From Pontiella desulfatans (GTDB taxonomy: Bacteria > Verrucomicrobiota > Kiritimatiellia > Kiritimatiellales > Pontiellaceae): a stretch of 64,000 nucleotides of DNA. Below the pieces are notes generated by a model that ran no database searches, was not told the DNA's origin, and was given only the letters and a program-made list of their open reading frames with translations. This document shows positions 42,082 to 52,000 of the stretch, in pieces. Position numbers and translations under genes: made by a program. Each line of letters begins with the position of its first letter. Position 1 is the first letter of the stretch. The DNA lies in assembly GCF_900890425.1 (NCBI RefSeq), contig NZ_CAAHFG010000001.1, forward strand, positions 3,720,001 through 3,784,000, given 5' to 3'.

Positions 42082-43163
42082 ACCCAAGCCTCAGCCGTCT
42101 CATCACCAGCTTCTTTACATCCTACCTCACCAACGAACGCGGCGCATCGCAAAACACCATCGCCGCCTACAGCGACACCCTGCGCCTGTTCATCAAGCAT
42201 CTCTGCAAACAACAAAACAAGCTGCCTGAAAAACTCAGTGTGCAAATGCTCGATTCCAAGGAGGTTCTCGACTTCCTCGACCACCTCGAACATGACCGCG
42301 GCAACAGCCAGTCCACGAGGAATCAGCGGCTCGCCGCCATCAAATCCTTCCTCCACTACGCCGCCCGCGAAAATCCCGAACTCATGCTCCCAAACGAATG
42401 CATCCAGGCCATCCGATCCAAAAAGACCGACCACAAGCCTCCGCCCAGCCTCAGCGTTGAACAAGTCCGCGCCATCCTCGACTCCATCGACACCTCCACC
42501 CTCATCGGGCTCCGGGACAAAGCCCTTATTCAGCTACTCTACAACACCGGCGCCCGCGTGCAGGAAATCGCCGATCTGTGCATTGGCGACCTGCGCTTCG
42601 AAAATCCGGCAACCGTCACCCTCACCGGCAAAGGAAAGAAAACCCGCACTATCCCGCTCTGGGATGAAACCGTCCAGCACATCCAGGCCTACCTACTGGC
42701 AAGGGAACACGCCGGCGTCCACTCCGACCACCTTTTCCTAAACAACAAAAGAGAGCCTATCACCCGCTTTGGAATCGGTCGGCGAATAGAACTCCACGGG
42801 AAAAACGCCGCCGAAAAAAGCCCAAGCCTAAACGATCTGAAGATCACGCCACACCTCTTTCGCCACACCACCGCGCTGCACCTCATCGAAACCGGAAGCG
42901 ACATCACCATCGTCAAGGAATGGCTCGGTCACGCCGATATCAAAACCACGAGCCAATACATCGAAGTCAGCGTCGAGCGCAAACGCAAAGCCCTGGAAAA
43001 ACTACCACCGCCAGGGTCGGGAGGCCCCGTTGAAATGCCGGAATGGAAAGAACTCGGCATCATCGAATTCCTTACGAGCCTGTCGCACAACCGGAAATTA
43101 TGTTGCGACCTTCCTGTGCCAACATCAACAGGAGGCTATTCATCCGCACGCTTCGCAACATAA
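42078..43163 (+). CDS. RIT element 2, third tyrosine recombinase
   Basis: The protein has 361 residues from MNPSLSRLITSFFTSYLTNE. Core-binding domain with NTIAAYSDTLRLFIKHL, then catalytic residues in TGARVQEIADL, GKGKKTRTIPL, HLFRHTTALH and LGHADIKTTSQYIEVS. The first catalytic block has Ala before Arg as in many family members. The last codons run into the terminal repeat, and the TAA stop is part of the inner TTATGTTG box, so the element end and the gene end are shared. Confidence 0.9.
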   Translation: MNPSLSRLITSFFTSYLTNERGASQNTIAAYSDTLRLFIKHLCKQQNKLPEKLSVQMLDSKEVLDFLDHLEHDRGNSQSTRNQRLAAIKSFLHYAARENPELMLPNECIQAIRSKKTDHKPPPSLSVEQVRAILDSIDTSTLIGLRDKALIQLLYNTGARVQEIADLCIGDLRFENPATVTLTGKGKKTRTIPLWDETVQHIQAYLLAREHAGVHSDHLFLNNKREPITRFGIGRRIELHGKNAAEKSPSLNDLKITPHLFRHTTALHLIETGSDITIVKEWLGHADIKTTSQYIEVSVERKRKALEKLPPPGSGGPVEMPEWKELGIIEFLTSLSHNRKLCCDLPVPTSTGGYSSARFAT

Positions 43164-43212
43164 TCAACCACGCAACATAACCATCCTTATGTGGTGTGCA
43201 ACATAAGGATGG

Positions 43213-43459
43213 CAATGCGAACCTTCTAAAAATGACTCTCCATTCGGGTCGGTACGATCAGGATAGCGATGCGAACCTGATTCTCCAAAAGTTAAGTTAG
43301 GTAATGGCAATGTGTTGCAACAGAAAAGCGCGAAACCGGGTCAATATGACGCGAGTTTCGATTTTTGAACAATCGTCTTGAACGGTACTCCTTACTGGAT
43401 AGCAATGCGAACTTAGACCCGTTCGCAACCCCAGTTTCCCGAACAGCATTTCTAACCAT
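43213..43459. repeat. gene-free boundary region with three GCGAAC repeats
   Basis: Repeats of the form GGAT-G-ATGCGAAC occur at about 43209-43224, 43262-43277 and 43397-43413, and the core AACCCCAGTT lies at 43427-43436. The pieces GGTCGGTACGATCAGGAT and GGTACTCCTTACTGGAT look like degenerate tRNA-Pro-like ends. No coding frame seen. Confidence 0.5.
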
Positions 43460-43690
43460 TCACGACCATTTCATTTTGGCCTCAAGTGTGTCGGCAGATA
43501 GATCTGCCCCACAGGTCCATTCCACGTAATACTTCCCATTTCGAATCTGAACAAATGCATCCCAGTTCTTCAAAGGAGCAAACGCAGGAGAATCAAGATA
43601 CGGGCTGACATCGACTGTTCCCGAGCGGCCATCTTCAGCTACGACCTGGAGCACCCCTGCCTCGAGGGGTTTTACTTCCTGAATAATCAT
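43460..43690 (-). CDS. DUF2442 protein
   Basis: The protein has 76 residues: V-PLEAGVLQVVAEDGRSG, D-SPYLDSPAFAPLKN, FVQIRNGKYYVEW...DLSADTL. This is the complete DUF2442 pattern. It is encoded directly after a DUF4160 gene, with the ATG overlapping its stop. The pair is common on mobile elements and has been suspected of toxin-antitoxin function, but no activity can be read from sequence. Confidence 0.85.
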   Translation of the reverse strand: MIIQEVKPLEAGVLQVVAEDGRSGTVDVSPYLDSPAFAPLKNWDAFVQIRNGKYYVEWTCGADLSADTLEAKMKWS

Positions 43691-43959
43691 TGATCCAACC
43701 CCCGGATTGGCAAAGGATTTTGACCATTAACAGCGAGTTCCCAATCGGCGATAAGATCTTCTTTATGAATCTCGATCCACGCCACAACCAGTTTGTTCTT
43801 TTTAGGCGGAAGTTTTCCGGCCAGCACGTCTCCGTTTTCGATGGAATACACTGCCATATCACCCTGATACTCCGCATGGATATGCGGCACATGATGTTTT
43901 TCCGTGTCATAGAAAAACATCTTAATCAGAATCCCGTAAAATATGGAAATTGTCGGCAT
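43687..43959 (-). CDS. DUF4160 protein
   Basis: The protein has 90 residues from MPTISIFYGILIKMFFYDTE. GAGAGGTTTGACT lies before ATG 43959, so the longer frame is not used. HHVPHIHAEYQGD and VVAWIEIHKEDLIADWEL are the family hallmarks. Overlaps the DUF2442 gene by 4 bases and is probably its partner protein. Confidence 0.85.
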   Translation of the reverse strand: MPTISIFYGILIKMFFYDTEKHHVPHIHAEYQGDMAVYSIENGDVLAGKLPPKKNKLVVAWIEIHKEDLIADWELAVNGQNPLPIRGLDQ

Positions 43960-44080
43960 AGTCAAACCTCTCAAATAAATAAACGAACTGAAGAATTCCA
44001 CAAACCCACCGACAAATCCAGCTTTTCGATGGTTCGACTCACTCTTCCACGGTAAATTCTCCCGCTTGGTTAGTTTTTTT

Positions 44081-45444
44081 AGGGGTGCGGAAAGGTATCG
44101 CCTCCCGCAAGTTCATGTACGGCAACGGATTTAAGGGGAGTTGGTTTTGGGGAAGAGCAACGCAGATTCTTGGTTTTTGCAGGTGGTTTTTATTCTGATT
44201 TCGCGGTTTTTCATGCCGCGATACGATGCGCGTCTTCAGATATTGAAATACCAGATCCAGATGCTTTGCGACCGCATTGATGATCCGCGAATTATTACAG
44301 AGGAATACGAACGTGCGGAACTGATGCGATTGGGGGCATTGATCGACCACGACATTTCGGATGTCATGCTGGTCGTGAAACCAAAGACCTACTGTGGCTG
44401 GCTGCGGAAGAAGGCGGGCAAGAAACCGAAGCGCAAGGGCGGACGTCCAGAAACGGATGCGAGCATCATCCAGTTGATTCTCCGGTTTGCCAAAGAGAAC
44501 CTTGGATGGGGATACAAAAGGATTCACGGGGAACTCAAAAAGTTGGGCATTAAAATCGGGCGGACAACGATCCGTGACATCATGAAGCGAAACGGCATAA
44601 ACCCGGTGCCGGATAAGGCGTATAAGAACCCGGACAGCACTTGGTCGAAGTTTATCAGCTCGCATATTGAGACTCTCGTCGCAATCGATTTTTTCTCGAA
44701 GCCCGTCTATACGCTTAAAGGGAAATTCGACGCGTATGTTCTGGTCTTTATCCACCTCGGAAGCCGCCGGGTCTTCATGAGCCCGGCCACGTTTCATCCC
44801 GATGAAAATTGGGTGCTTCAACAAGCGCGGAACGCCTCCATGTGGCTGGATGATATTGGAGTCGGAGTAAGTCATCTCATCCGTGACCGCGATACGAAAT
44901 TCGCGGCGAGCTTCGATACGTTCTGGGAAGGTTCGGGAACGACAATAATCCGAACTCCACCGCGCACCCCCCAAGCTAATGGATTCGCGGAAGCATTCGT
45001 AAAAACCGTGAAATCCCAATGCCTTGACCACTTTATCTGCCTGAGCCTTGAACACCTTGACTACATCAACCGAGAGTGGCTGGCGCATTACAACTTCACA
45101 CGGCCTCATCAAGGAAAAGAGATCGGCAATAAGGTTCTTAACGTTGATTTCACACCCACAACTGAAGGTGAAATTAAACGGGAAAAGAAGCTCGGCGGGA
45201 TCATTTCGCACTATTACCGCGCCGCCGCATAGCCCTGTCGAGGCCAACATCAAAACGCACCTGCCCGTTCACATTGAACGACTATTTCGATACGTCCTGA
45301 CCTCATGAATTTAGCTGTTGCTACTTTTTTCATCGCTCTATTCTAACCGCTTATCCGCTCGGCCCGCATACATTTCGTGCGGAAAACTTCAATTTCACCA
45401 AATATTTTCAACCAATTCCTGCGCCGACACCTTTCCGCACCCTC
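44081..45444 (+). mobile_element. insertion sequence with rve-type integrase/transposase
   Basis: Imperfect inverted repeats around GGGTGCGGAAAGG(T)-TCG lie at 44081-44100 and 45424-45444 (inverted), 1364 bp apart end to end, with a single rve-domain gene inside. No target duplication is obvious, so the exact ends are approximate. Confidence 0.6.
44147..45232 (+). CDS. integrase core domain (rve) transposase
   Basis: The protein has 361 residues from a TTG start with GGGGAG upstream; ATG 44213 is an alternative that would remove the hydrophobic opening. Proteins of this group usually start with a hydrophobic segment and an L-x-YQ-x-LC-R helix, as here. An HTH region (GWGYKRIHGELKKLGIKIGR) precedes the DDE core: Asp in VAIDFFSKP, Asp in LIRDRDTKF, Glu in QANGFAEAFVKTVK, with RPHQG near the end. 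All three acidic residues are present. Closest in style to IS481/IS3-like enzymes. Confidence 0.82.
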   Translation: MGKSNADSWFLQVVFILISRFFMPRYDARLQILKYQIQMLCDRIDDPRIITEEYERAELMRLGALIDHDISDVMLVVKPKTYCGWLRKKAGKKPKRKGGRPETDASIIQLILRFAKENLGWGYKRIHGELKKLGIKIGRTTIRDIMKRNGINPVPDKAYKNPDSTWSKFISSHIETLVAIDFFSKPVYTLKGKFDAYVLVFIHLGSRRVFMSPATFHPDENWVLQQARNASMWLDDIGVGVSHLIRDRDTKFAASFDTFWEGSGTTIIRTPPRTPQANGFAEAFVKTVKSQCLDHFICLSLEHLDYINREWLAHYNFTRPHQGKEIGNKVLNVDFTPTTEGEIKREKKLGGIISHYYRAAA

Positions 45445-45565
45445 CAAGCCCACATTCAAAACGTTTCCGCATTGTTTCCGCCAATGATCAGTTTTACTCA
45501 AGAAACATCACGGGCTATCAACTTTTCCCGCACTTGCGCTTTCGCACACATGAACCAATAAGAAA

Positions 45566-45589
45566 GGGCTTATCCGCTAAGATAAACCC
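45566..45589 (-). terminator. intrinsic terminator of tRNA-Gly
   Basis: Minus strand: GGGTTTATC-TTAGCG-GATAAGCCC followed by TTTCTT, 9 bases after the tRNA 3' end. Confidence 0.65.
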
Positions 45590-45597
45590 TAGAAAAA

Positions 45598-45672
45598 TGG
45601 AGCGGGAGACCGGACTCGAACCGGCGACGAATTGCTTGGGAAGCAATCATTCTACCACTGAATTACTCCCGC
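45598..45672 (-). tRNA. tRNA-Gly (CCC)
   Basis: A 75-nt cloverleaf on the minus strand with encoded CCA. The acceptor stem GCGGGAG/CTCCCGC is fully paired. The anticodon loop TTCCCAA in stem ATTGC/GCAAT gives anticodon CCC. T arm CCGGTTCGAGTCCGG. It is followed by an intrinsic terminator. Confidence 0.93.
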
Positions 45673-45729
45673 TCTCTAGATAGGTTGCTTTTTTACCCTC
45701 CGAGGCCTGGCCGACGCAATCCCGGATTT

Positions 45730-47274
45730 CTAAAAAACGGGTTTTTCCCAACTTTTGAAAACCGCGGGATCATGCCACGACGACTTGGAACCGGGCGAGG
45801 GCTGGCCGCTGACCGGTCCGCTCTTCTTTTCCGGAAGCTTATCGGTTCCGGATGCCAACTCGTGCCACCGCGCCGACATCGCGGCGACGCGTTCCGGATA
45901 GGTTCCGGCCAGGTCGGTTTGCTCGCAGCGGTCTTCGGCCAGGTTGTAGAGTTCCCACTTGCTTTTGTAGAAACTCACCAGCTTCCAATCGCCCATGCGC
46001 AGGGCGCGGCAACCGGAAAACTCGAAGTAGATTTCGTCGTGCCTGGGTTGGTCGATCCCCCTGAACAACGGCACGAGGGATTTGCCTTGCAAGGGTTCAA
46101 TGTTTATGGCGGTTGGATATTGTGCCCCGCCCACATCGATGCAGGTGGCCATGAAATCGACCAGATGGCCCGGACTGCGCACCCACCCACCGGTGTTCTT
46201 GAGATTCCCCGGCCAATGCACGATCAAGGGCGATGAGATGCCGCCTTCGTGCTGGGTCTGCTTGTAGTGCTTGAGCGGTGTATTGCCAACGGTGGCCCAG
46301 CTCGCGTCGTAGAGGTAGTAGGACTTCCCTTCCCAAGGCGGGATATCGATGTTCTTGCTGCGTTCGAACGGGCAGGCGCCGTTGTCGGAGCAGAGCATGA
46401 TGAGTGTGTTTTCGAGTTGCCCCTTCTTTTCCAGATAATCCACCAAACGGCCGATGTTTTGGTCGATGCGGTCGACCATGGCGGCAAAGATGGCCATGCG
46501 GAAACGTTCGAACTCGCGCTGGTGAACGGTCATGCTTTCCCACCCCGGCACATGCTCGGGCAAGGGCGGAAGCTTCATGTCCTGCGGAAAGATGCCGAGT
46601 TGCTTTTGTTTTTCGAAACGTGCTTTGCGGATGGCGCCCCACCCGGCATCGTAGCGGCCCAGATATTTCCGGATGTCTTCCTTGGGGGCCTGCAAGGGAT
46701 AGTGCGGCGCGTTGAAGGCAATGTAGTGGAAGAACGGCTTCCCGGTTTCCAAGGCCTCGTCGAGAAACTTCATCGTCCAATCCACATTGGCATCGGTCGT
46801 GTAGAAATCGTCGCCGAATTCGTTCCACTCCCCGCCGTTGAGCCGGAAGGTGTTGTCGCCCACAAAAAAGTCGGTCGCCCCGGAGAGATGGCCCCAGTAG
46901 CGCTGGAACCCGAAATCGGTCGGTTGCTTGTCGAGATGCCACTTGCCGGCCATCGACGTGAAGTATCCGGCCTTGCCCAGCACCTCGGCGATGGTGGTTG
47001 CCCGGTTGAGCTTGGTGTTGCCCGCCTGGTTGCAGTAGAGGCCACTGAGCAGGCACACGCGCGACGAGTGGCACTTTGCCGTGTTGTAGAACTGCGAGAA
47101 GCGCAAGCCTTCGGCCGCCAGCTTATCGATGCGCGGTGTCTCGATCTCGGAGCCATAGCACCCGAAATCGGCGAACCCCAGATCGTCCACCATCATCAAC
47201 AAGATGTTCGGCCGCTCCGCTCCGCCCACGGAACAGGCAAGGCCAACCAATAGACCTATGATGCTTTTCTTCAT
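45730..47274 (-). CDS. S1-family sulfatase with atypical formylglycine motif
   Basis: The protein has 514 residues from MKKSIIGLLVGLACSVGGAE, a clear signal peptide; GGAGAAGCCA precedes ATG 47274. The sulfatase blocks are MMVDDLGFADFG, GKWHLDKQP, LCSDNGACPF and a C-terminal RMGDWKLV. The catalytic motif reads CHSSR inside AKCHSSRVCLLSG, so the third position is Ser instead of the usual Pro or Ala. This variant occurs in some sulfatase subfamilies, and the Cys and Arg are present. It forms a pair with the sulfatase gene 91 bases upstream. Confidence 0.88.
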   Translation of the reverse strand: MKKSIIGLLVGLACSVGGAERPNILLMMVDDLGFADFGCYGSEIETPRIDKLAAEGLRFSQFYNTAKCHSSRVCLLSGLYCNQAGNTKLNRATTIAEVLGKAGYFTSMAGKWHLDKQPTDFGFQRYWGHLSGATDFFVGDNTFRLNGGEWNEFGDDFYTTDANVDWTMKFLDEALETGKPFFHYIAFNAPHYPLQAPKEDIRKYLGRYDAGWGAIRKARFEKQKQLGIFPQDMKLPPLPEHVPGWESMTVHQREFERFRMAIFAAMVDRIDQNIGRLVDYLEKKGQLENTLIMLCSDNGACPFERSKNIDIPPWEGKSYYLYDASWATVGNTPLKHYKQTQHEGGISSPLIVHWPGNLKNTGGWVRSPGHLVDFMATCIDVGGAQYPTAINIEPLQGKSLVPLFRGIDQPRHDEIYFEFSGCRALRMGDWKLVSFYKSKWELYNLAEDRCEQTDLAGTYPERVAAMSARWHELASGTDKLPEKKSGPVSGQPSPGSKSSWHDPAVFKSWEKPVF

Positions 47275-47365
47275 TGGCTTCTCCACTGATTTTTGGAACC
47301 ACGAACCACACGAAAACCAAACCGCCGCCAGTCTTTCGTGTATTTAGTGTATTTCGTGGTTGATC

Positions 47366-48889
47366 CTATTTCGCATGCGGGGCGCAGCCTTCGCCGCCCT
47401 TGTAGCGCTCGAGCAGCGCCTTCATTTGCGCCACTTTTTCCGGATGGCTGGCATAGAGGTTTTCGTGCTGCGCCGGATCCTTGGCCAGATTGTAGAGCAA
47501 CCCTGGTGTTCCGTCTTTGCCATAGCCGCGTGCTTCGTTGAACCACCCCGGACTCTTGGAATGCTCTCCACTCTTGGCGTCGATGAGCATCCAGTCGCCT
47601 TTCCGCAAGGCAAACGCCGAGTCATAGGTGTTTTGCACGGTTGCCTCGCGAAGCGGTTGTTTGAGCTCCTTGCCGTCGAGAACCGGCGCAAGATCATAGC
47701 TATCGATCGCTTCCTTGGCGGTTAGGTCATAGCCGATTTCCGCGGCAAGCGTTGCGGCTAGGTCGACCTGGCTGACGGTTTCCGAGGAGGTCGATCCGCC
47801 CTGGACGCGCCCCGGCCACTTGATGACGAACGGGACGCGGTGGCCTCCCTCCCAAACATCGCGCTTCAGGCCGCGCTGCTTGCCGGAGCTCCAGTGGCCA
47901 TATTTTTGCAGACGTTCATAGGCATATTTTTCCGGCCCGTTGTCGGCCGTGAACACCACGATGGTGTTATCGGAAAACCCGCCCTGCTCCAGAGCCTGCA
48001 GGATCTTGCCGGCCATCGCATCGGTTTCGAACACGAAATCGCCATAGGGCCCGGCCTCGGATTTCCCACGGTATTCATCGTTCGGAATGATGGGCGCATG
48101 GGGCGAAGGAAATGCGAAATACAGGAAGAACGGCTGGTCCTTTTTTTGCTTCCCGATCCACGCCACGGCCTTGTCCGCCAGCGAGGGCAATACCTGGTAG
48201 GGATCCCAACCATCGACCATCGGCCCCGGACGGAACTCCCAGCTCCCTTCGGGGATCTTCTTGAACAGCTTGGTGTCCATCATCACCGACGGCGCTTCCA
48301 CCACCCGGTCGTTTTCAATAAAGCAATACGGCGGGAAATTGATGGTGCCATCGCCGAAATAATAATCGAACCCTTGGTCGAGCGGCCCGCCGGTGACCGG
48401 CTTGCTCCAATCGAAGGCTTCCGGCTTGAAGGCCTTCTTTTTCTTTTTCCCCTCCCCCACGGTTTCGCTCGGTACGTTTTCCCGTTTGGACGCATTCCAG
48501 TCCCAGCCCAGATGCCATTTACCGACCGCCGCCGTGCTGTAGCCTTTCGACTTGAACATTTTGGCCAACGTAAAATCGTCCGGTTCAAAAACCGATTCAC
48601 CGAACGCATTGACGATGCCGTGGAACCGGCGCCAATGGTGCTGGCCGGTCAACAGGGCGAACCGGCTCGGCGTGCAGATGCCGGATGAACTGTGGCCATC
48701 GGTGAAGCGCATGCCTTCGCTCGCAAGCTGGTCGAGGTTGGGCGTGGGTATTTTTGAATCCGGGTTGTTGGCCCCCAGATCGCCGAAGCCCATGTCGTCG
48801 GCATAGAGAATCAACACATTGGGTTTATCAGCGGCAAACGTAGCGCAGGCACAAGCCAGCACCGCATATAGAATGCTTTTCTTCATCAT
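47366..48889 (-). CDS. S1-family arylsulfatase-type sulfatase, secreted
   Basis: The protein has 507 residues. It begins [20 protein letters not shown], a signal peptide; the second ATG (48886) is better placed for GGGAAG. Catalytic motif CTPSR in [13 protein letters not shown], with [29 protein letters not shown] and LRKGDWMLI all present. The length and order fit arylsulfatase A-like enzymes. It lies upstream of the other sulfatase in the same direction and after the large HEAT-repeat protein gene, so the three may be co-regulated. Confidence 0.92.
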   Translation of the reverse strand: MMKKSILYAVLACACATFAADKPNVLILYADDMGFGDLGANNPDSKIPTPNLDQLASEGMRFTDGHSSSGICTPSRFALLTGQHHWRRFHGIVNAFGESVFEPDDFTLAKMFKSKGYSTAAVGKWHLGWDWNASKRENVPSETVGEGKKKKKAFKPEAFDWSKPVTGGPLDQGFDYYFGDGTINFPPYCFIENDRVVEAPSVMMDTKLFKKIPEGSWEFRPGPMVDGWDPYQVLPSLADKAVAWIGKQKKDQPFFLYFAFPSPHAPIIPNDEYRGKSEAGPYGDFVFETDAMAGKILQALEQGGFSDNTIVVFTADNGPEKYAYERLQKYGHWSSGKQRGLKRDVWEGGHRVPFVIKWPGRVQGGSTSSETVSQVDLAATLAAEIGYDLTAKEAIDSYDLAPVLDGKELKQPLREATVQNTYDSAFALRKGDWMLIDAKSGEHSKSPGWFNEARGYGKDGTPGLLYNLAKDPAQHENLYASHPEKVAQMKALLERYKGGEGCAPHAK

Positions 48890-49013
48890 CTCTTCCCCTT
48901 CGGTTTGTTTATTTCAACAGACAACGCATCCGGCAGCACCCGACTGGACACCGCCTGAAACTAACTGTTATTGGCATGCCACCTTTCCGCCTGCCCCGTC
49001 GCCCTGCACCGAA

Positions 49014-52000
49014 CTAATTCCGCGGCAACGCAAACCGGACAAGGTCGCCGTTAACCGCGACGTACACCAGCTCGCGCTCTTTATCCACCCACATGTCCAT
49101 GCTATCGAAAAACACCGACGGAATCTGCACGACAGGGCTGAATGCAAAGTTTTCCATATCATACAGCCCGATCTCAGCTCCGCCATGTATGCTATGGTTG
49201 ATGGCAGCCCAATGGAACCCTGGTTTCTTCGATGGTTGCAACGGGCGGTATGACAAGTCAAAGAGCGGGGAAAAACAGCCCTCAACCATCTCATGCTCCC
49301 CGGTTGCCGGATCGAGCAGATAATAAGCGACCTTGGGTTTATCTTCGGCATCCCCCGACCCTTCCTCAACCCGGACGACAAGAAATTTCCCATGCGCCGG
49401 GATATGGGCGATGGGACTCAAATCCCCCGCTGGCGGAATGTCCACAATGTGCTCCACATCGTGAAGAAGGTCGTAGCGAATGAGAATATTCGGCTTGGCC
49501 CAGCCCTGCTCGGCCTTCGCGGCAACCACCCACCTTCCGTCGGGGGAAACGATGGGGTCGGCATGGGCGCCAGCGTTCAATAGGATAGGCGTCTTGTCTT
49601 TTTCGCATAACCACAAGCCATCGAAGTTTGCGCGAACCACCCCCCCCGTCGTCCCGGATTGCCAAGGATGGTTGTTCAGGTGTTCCGGAAACCGGAAACG
49701 TTTCGGGACATCATCGTTGGAGCCAATAATCCGGCATGCATCGGGCTGCGGAACCATACCCCCAACCCGACCGTTTTCAAACCGATGCCATTGAGGGGGA
49801 TCGTCGTCGTTTGAATCGACCAAAACCCGGATGCCACCCGCACCCGTCCAAACGGCGTCCACCCTGTTTTCAAATGCAGCATGCAGAACGGAGAATCCAT
49901 CGACTTGACTTTCACAGCCGTAGTGCAGCGCGAGTCCGCCAGCAGCTTCAAGTCCATGAAACAACTGGGTGATGAAATCATAGACCGGAGCTTCATCCTG
50001 CGCATTGCTGGGATTGTTCATATAAACCCGCCTTCCGCCATTCGCTGCAAGATGGACATATTCATATTGAATACCATCGCACACGGGAATGTTCAGCGGC
50101 GCCAGGCCGTCAAAATTATTCTGCTTGATGGAAAGCTTCAAACGAGCAAGCTCCTCTTCCGCAAGCTCCCGCACTGCGTAGCGGCCGTTGCTGTAATAAG
50201 CCGTCAACTCTCCTTTTCCATCCCGAACGCCGACCACAATCTGCCCCCGGTTACCCCAATACCCCGCGCTTAAAAGCGCATGGATTTCGTTGGGCGGCGA
50301 CTCCCCCGAAAAACGCTTGCGGAGCACTTTTTCCCATCCGGCAAATTTGGAAAAAGAGCCGTGGCCGGGATCGAATCCCTGCAACGCACCCAGAATGCGC
50401 ATCTCCGAAGGATAGCGGTCAAGAATCGCGGCACGCGCCTCGGCACTGTCGTCGGCTTCCAGATACCGCTCAATGGCGTTGCCAAGCAACGGATCGTTCA
50501 CTTGCGCCCAACGAGCTATCAGCATCTCGACGGGAAGCGGCTCCCGCACGAGCCTTGCACAGGCCAACAGCATCAACTGGGCATCGCGGTCATCGCCCTG
50601 TAGAATTTCGATGGCCTTCCCGGGGCTTCCTGCAAGGACTGCCGCGATTCCTGCAACGCCTCCGCCCCGGGCGCCGAATTCCCTCAGCCGTGCCAGATAA
50701 TGCTCCCGCAGCATCTCCCGAGTATTCAACACGACTAAAATGGATTCCTCGGAGAGCTCCGGTTCGGCCAGTGCATCGAGCATCCGCTGCCCGTTCGCGA
50801 CATCGTCCCCCGCCAAAGAAATTTGGAGGATGATTTCCGCAACATCCGGAGATCCGACCTTTAGCTGCCCTGCCCGTTTTTGCAGCAGGTCGACAACCGG
50901 CGCCGTTATCCGCTCGGGAGCAGCGACATACTGCCCAATGGCAAACTCGGTCGACTTTTTGCTGGGCCCCAAAAGCGACGAAAGGTCTTCATGAGGTTTT
51001 TCGTTGTTCCCACGAGCGGTTTGCACCGCAAACGCCTCGATTCCCTCAACAAGCTCGTCGTCGCTGAATCCGTTCAATGCATGGATCGCGGCAATTACGT
51101 TGCGTCGATGGTTGCTCTGCTTTTCCCGGCTCAACGCCTCCTTTAGGATGGGGACGGCGTTCGTTGCATCATAATAGGCCAAATCATCCGCCGCCCCTGC
51201 CAAGCGGAATCCCGTGTCATGCCCGGCGACCCACATAAGCCCGTCCACGCTTTCGGGGATGCAAACACGATCCAGGCTTTGAATCAATCGCAACCGCCCC
51301 ATGTTCGCCTTTGCCCACTCCGGATCGTCCAGCCAGGGAAGCAAAGGACGCAGGGCGTCTGCGCGCGCATCCTTCAGATTAAATTGAACCAGGCAGCTAA
51401 CGACTCGCTCATGCGCAACCCGGTTTTCGTTATCGACCCATTCCGTCAAGACGGGAATCCAATGATCCGGATTGGCCTCCACAAAATTTTCAAGCGGGCG
51501 ATAATTCAAATATCCTTCCTTCAACTTGGGCAAGGAGCCAAGCAGATGCAGGAAATATTCGTCCCGTCCTGGCCAATCCGATTCCAGCACGCGCTCGCAC
51601 GCCATCGCCCGGGTGGAAGCCGGCAAGCCTTCCTCAAAAACCATGGACTGCAGTTTGGCTCGAAGTTCGGTTCGGGTTGCTTCATCGCCATGCTTATAAA
51701 GCAACCCCGTTGCATAGGCGGCCACGCGCACGTCATCGCCTTTGGCGTGTTTCTCGAGGATCGGCTTGGCTGCGCTCCAATCATATTCCGCCAGACGGTT
51801 CAGCGGCGTCTCGTGGCGAGAGTTGTACTCTCCATCAAAACGCGCGCTTTCAGCCTCTTTGATCAACTTGGCCCGGAAAGCGCGCTCCCTCCTTCGAAGC
51901 TCCTCCTCGGAGGGAGGCTCCTCCTGCACCTTATCTTTATGGCGAAGCTCAACTGGAACAAGGCGCTCCTTGGGCTGCTCTCGCCAATCGGGCGGAGGAG

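Larger units (their letters stand above)
40034..43206 (+). mobile_element. recombinase-in-trio (RIT) element 2
   Basis: Terminal repeats TTATGTTG, nine bases, TTATGTTG lie at 40034-40058 and inverted at 43156-43180. Direct target hexamers GGATGG lie at 40028-40033 and 43207-43212. As in element 1, the end downstream of the third gene carries an extra 26-bp unit (43181-43206): CCATCC, the inverted target, then TTATGTGGTGTGCAACATAA. The element interrupts a tRNA-Pro-like repeat; joining the flanks restores GGTTGGATGGCAATGCGAAC. Confidence 0.88.

Noticed and set aside
18433-43436. Classical integron attC array
   Set aside because: Some repeats contain GTTAAAC-like or GTTAGGT words, but the paired RYYYAAC/GTTRRRY ends with matching palindromic arms are not found, and no integron-type integrase is present in the window.
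44039-45253. Long minus-strand open frame (404 codons) across the insertion sequence at 44-45 kb
   Set aside because: It lies entirely opposite the rve transposase, which has all catalytic residues; the minus-strand translation shows no domain and is an antisense shadow.
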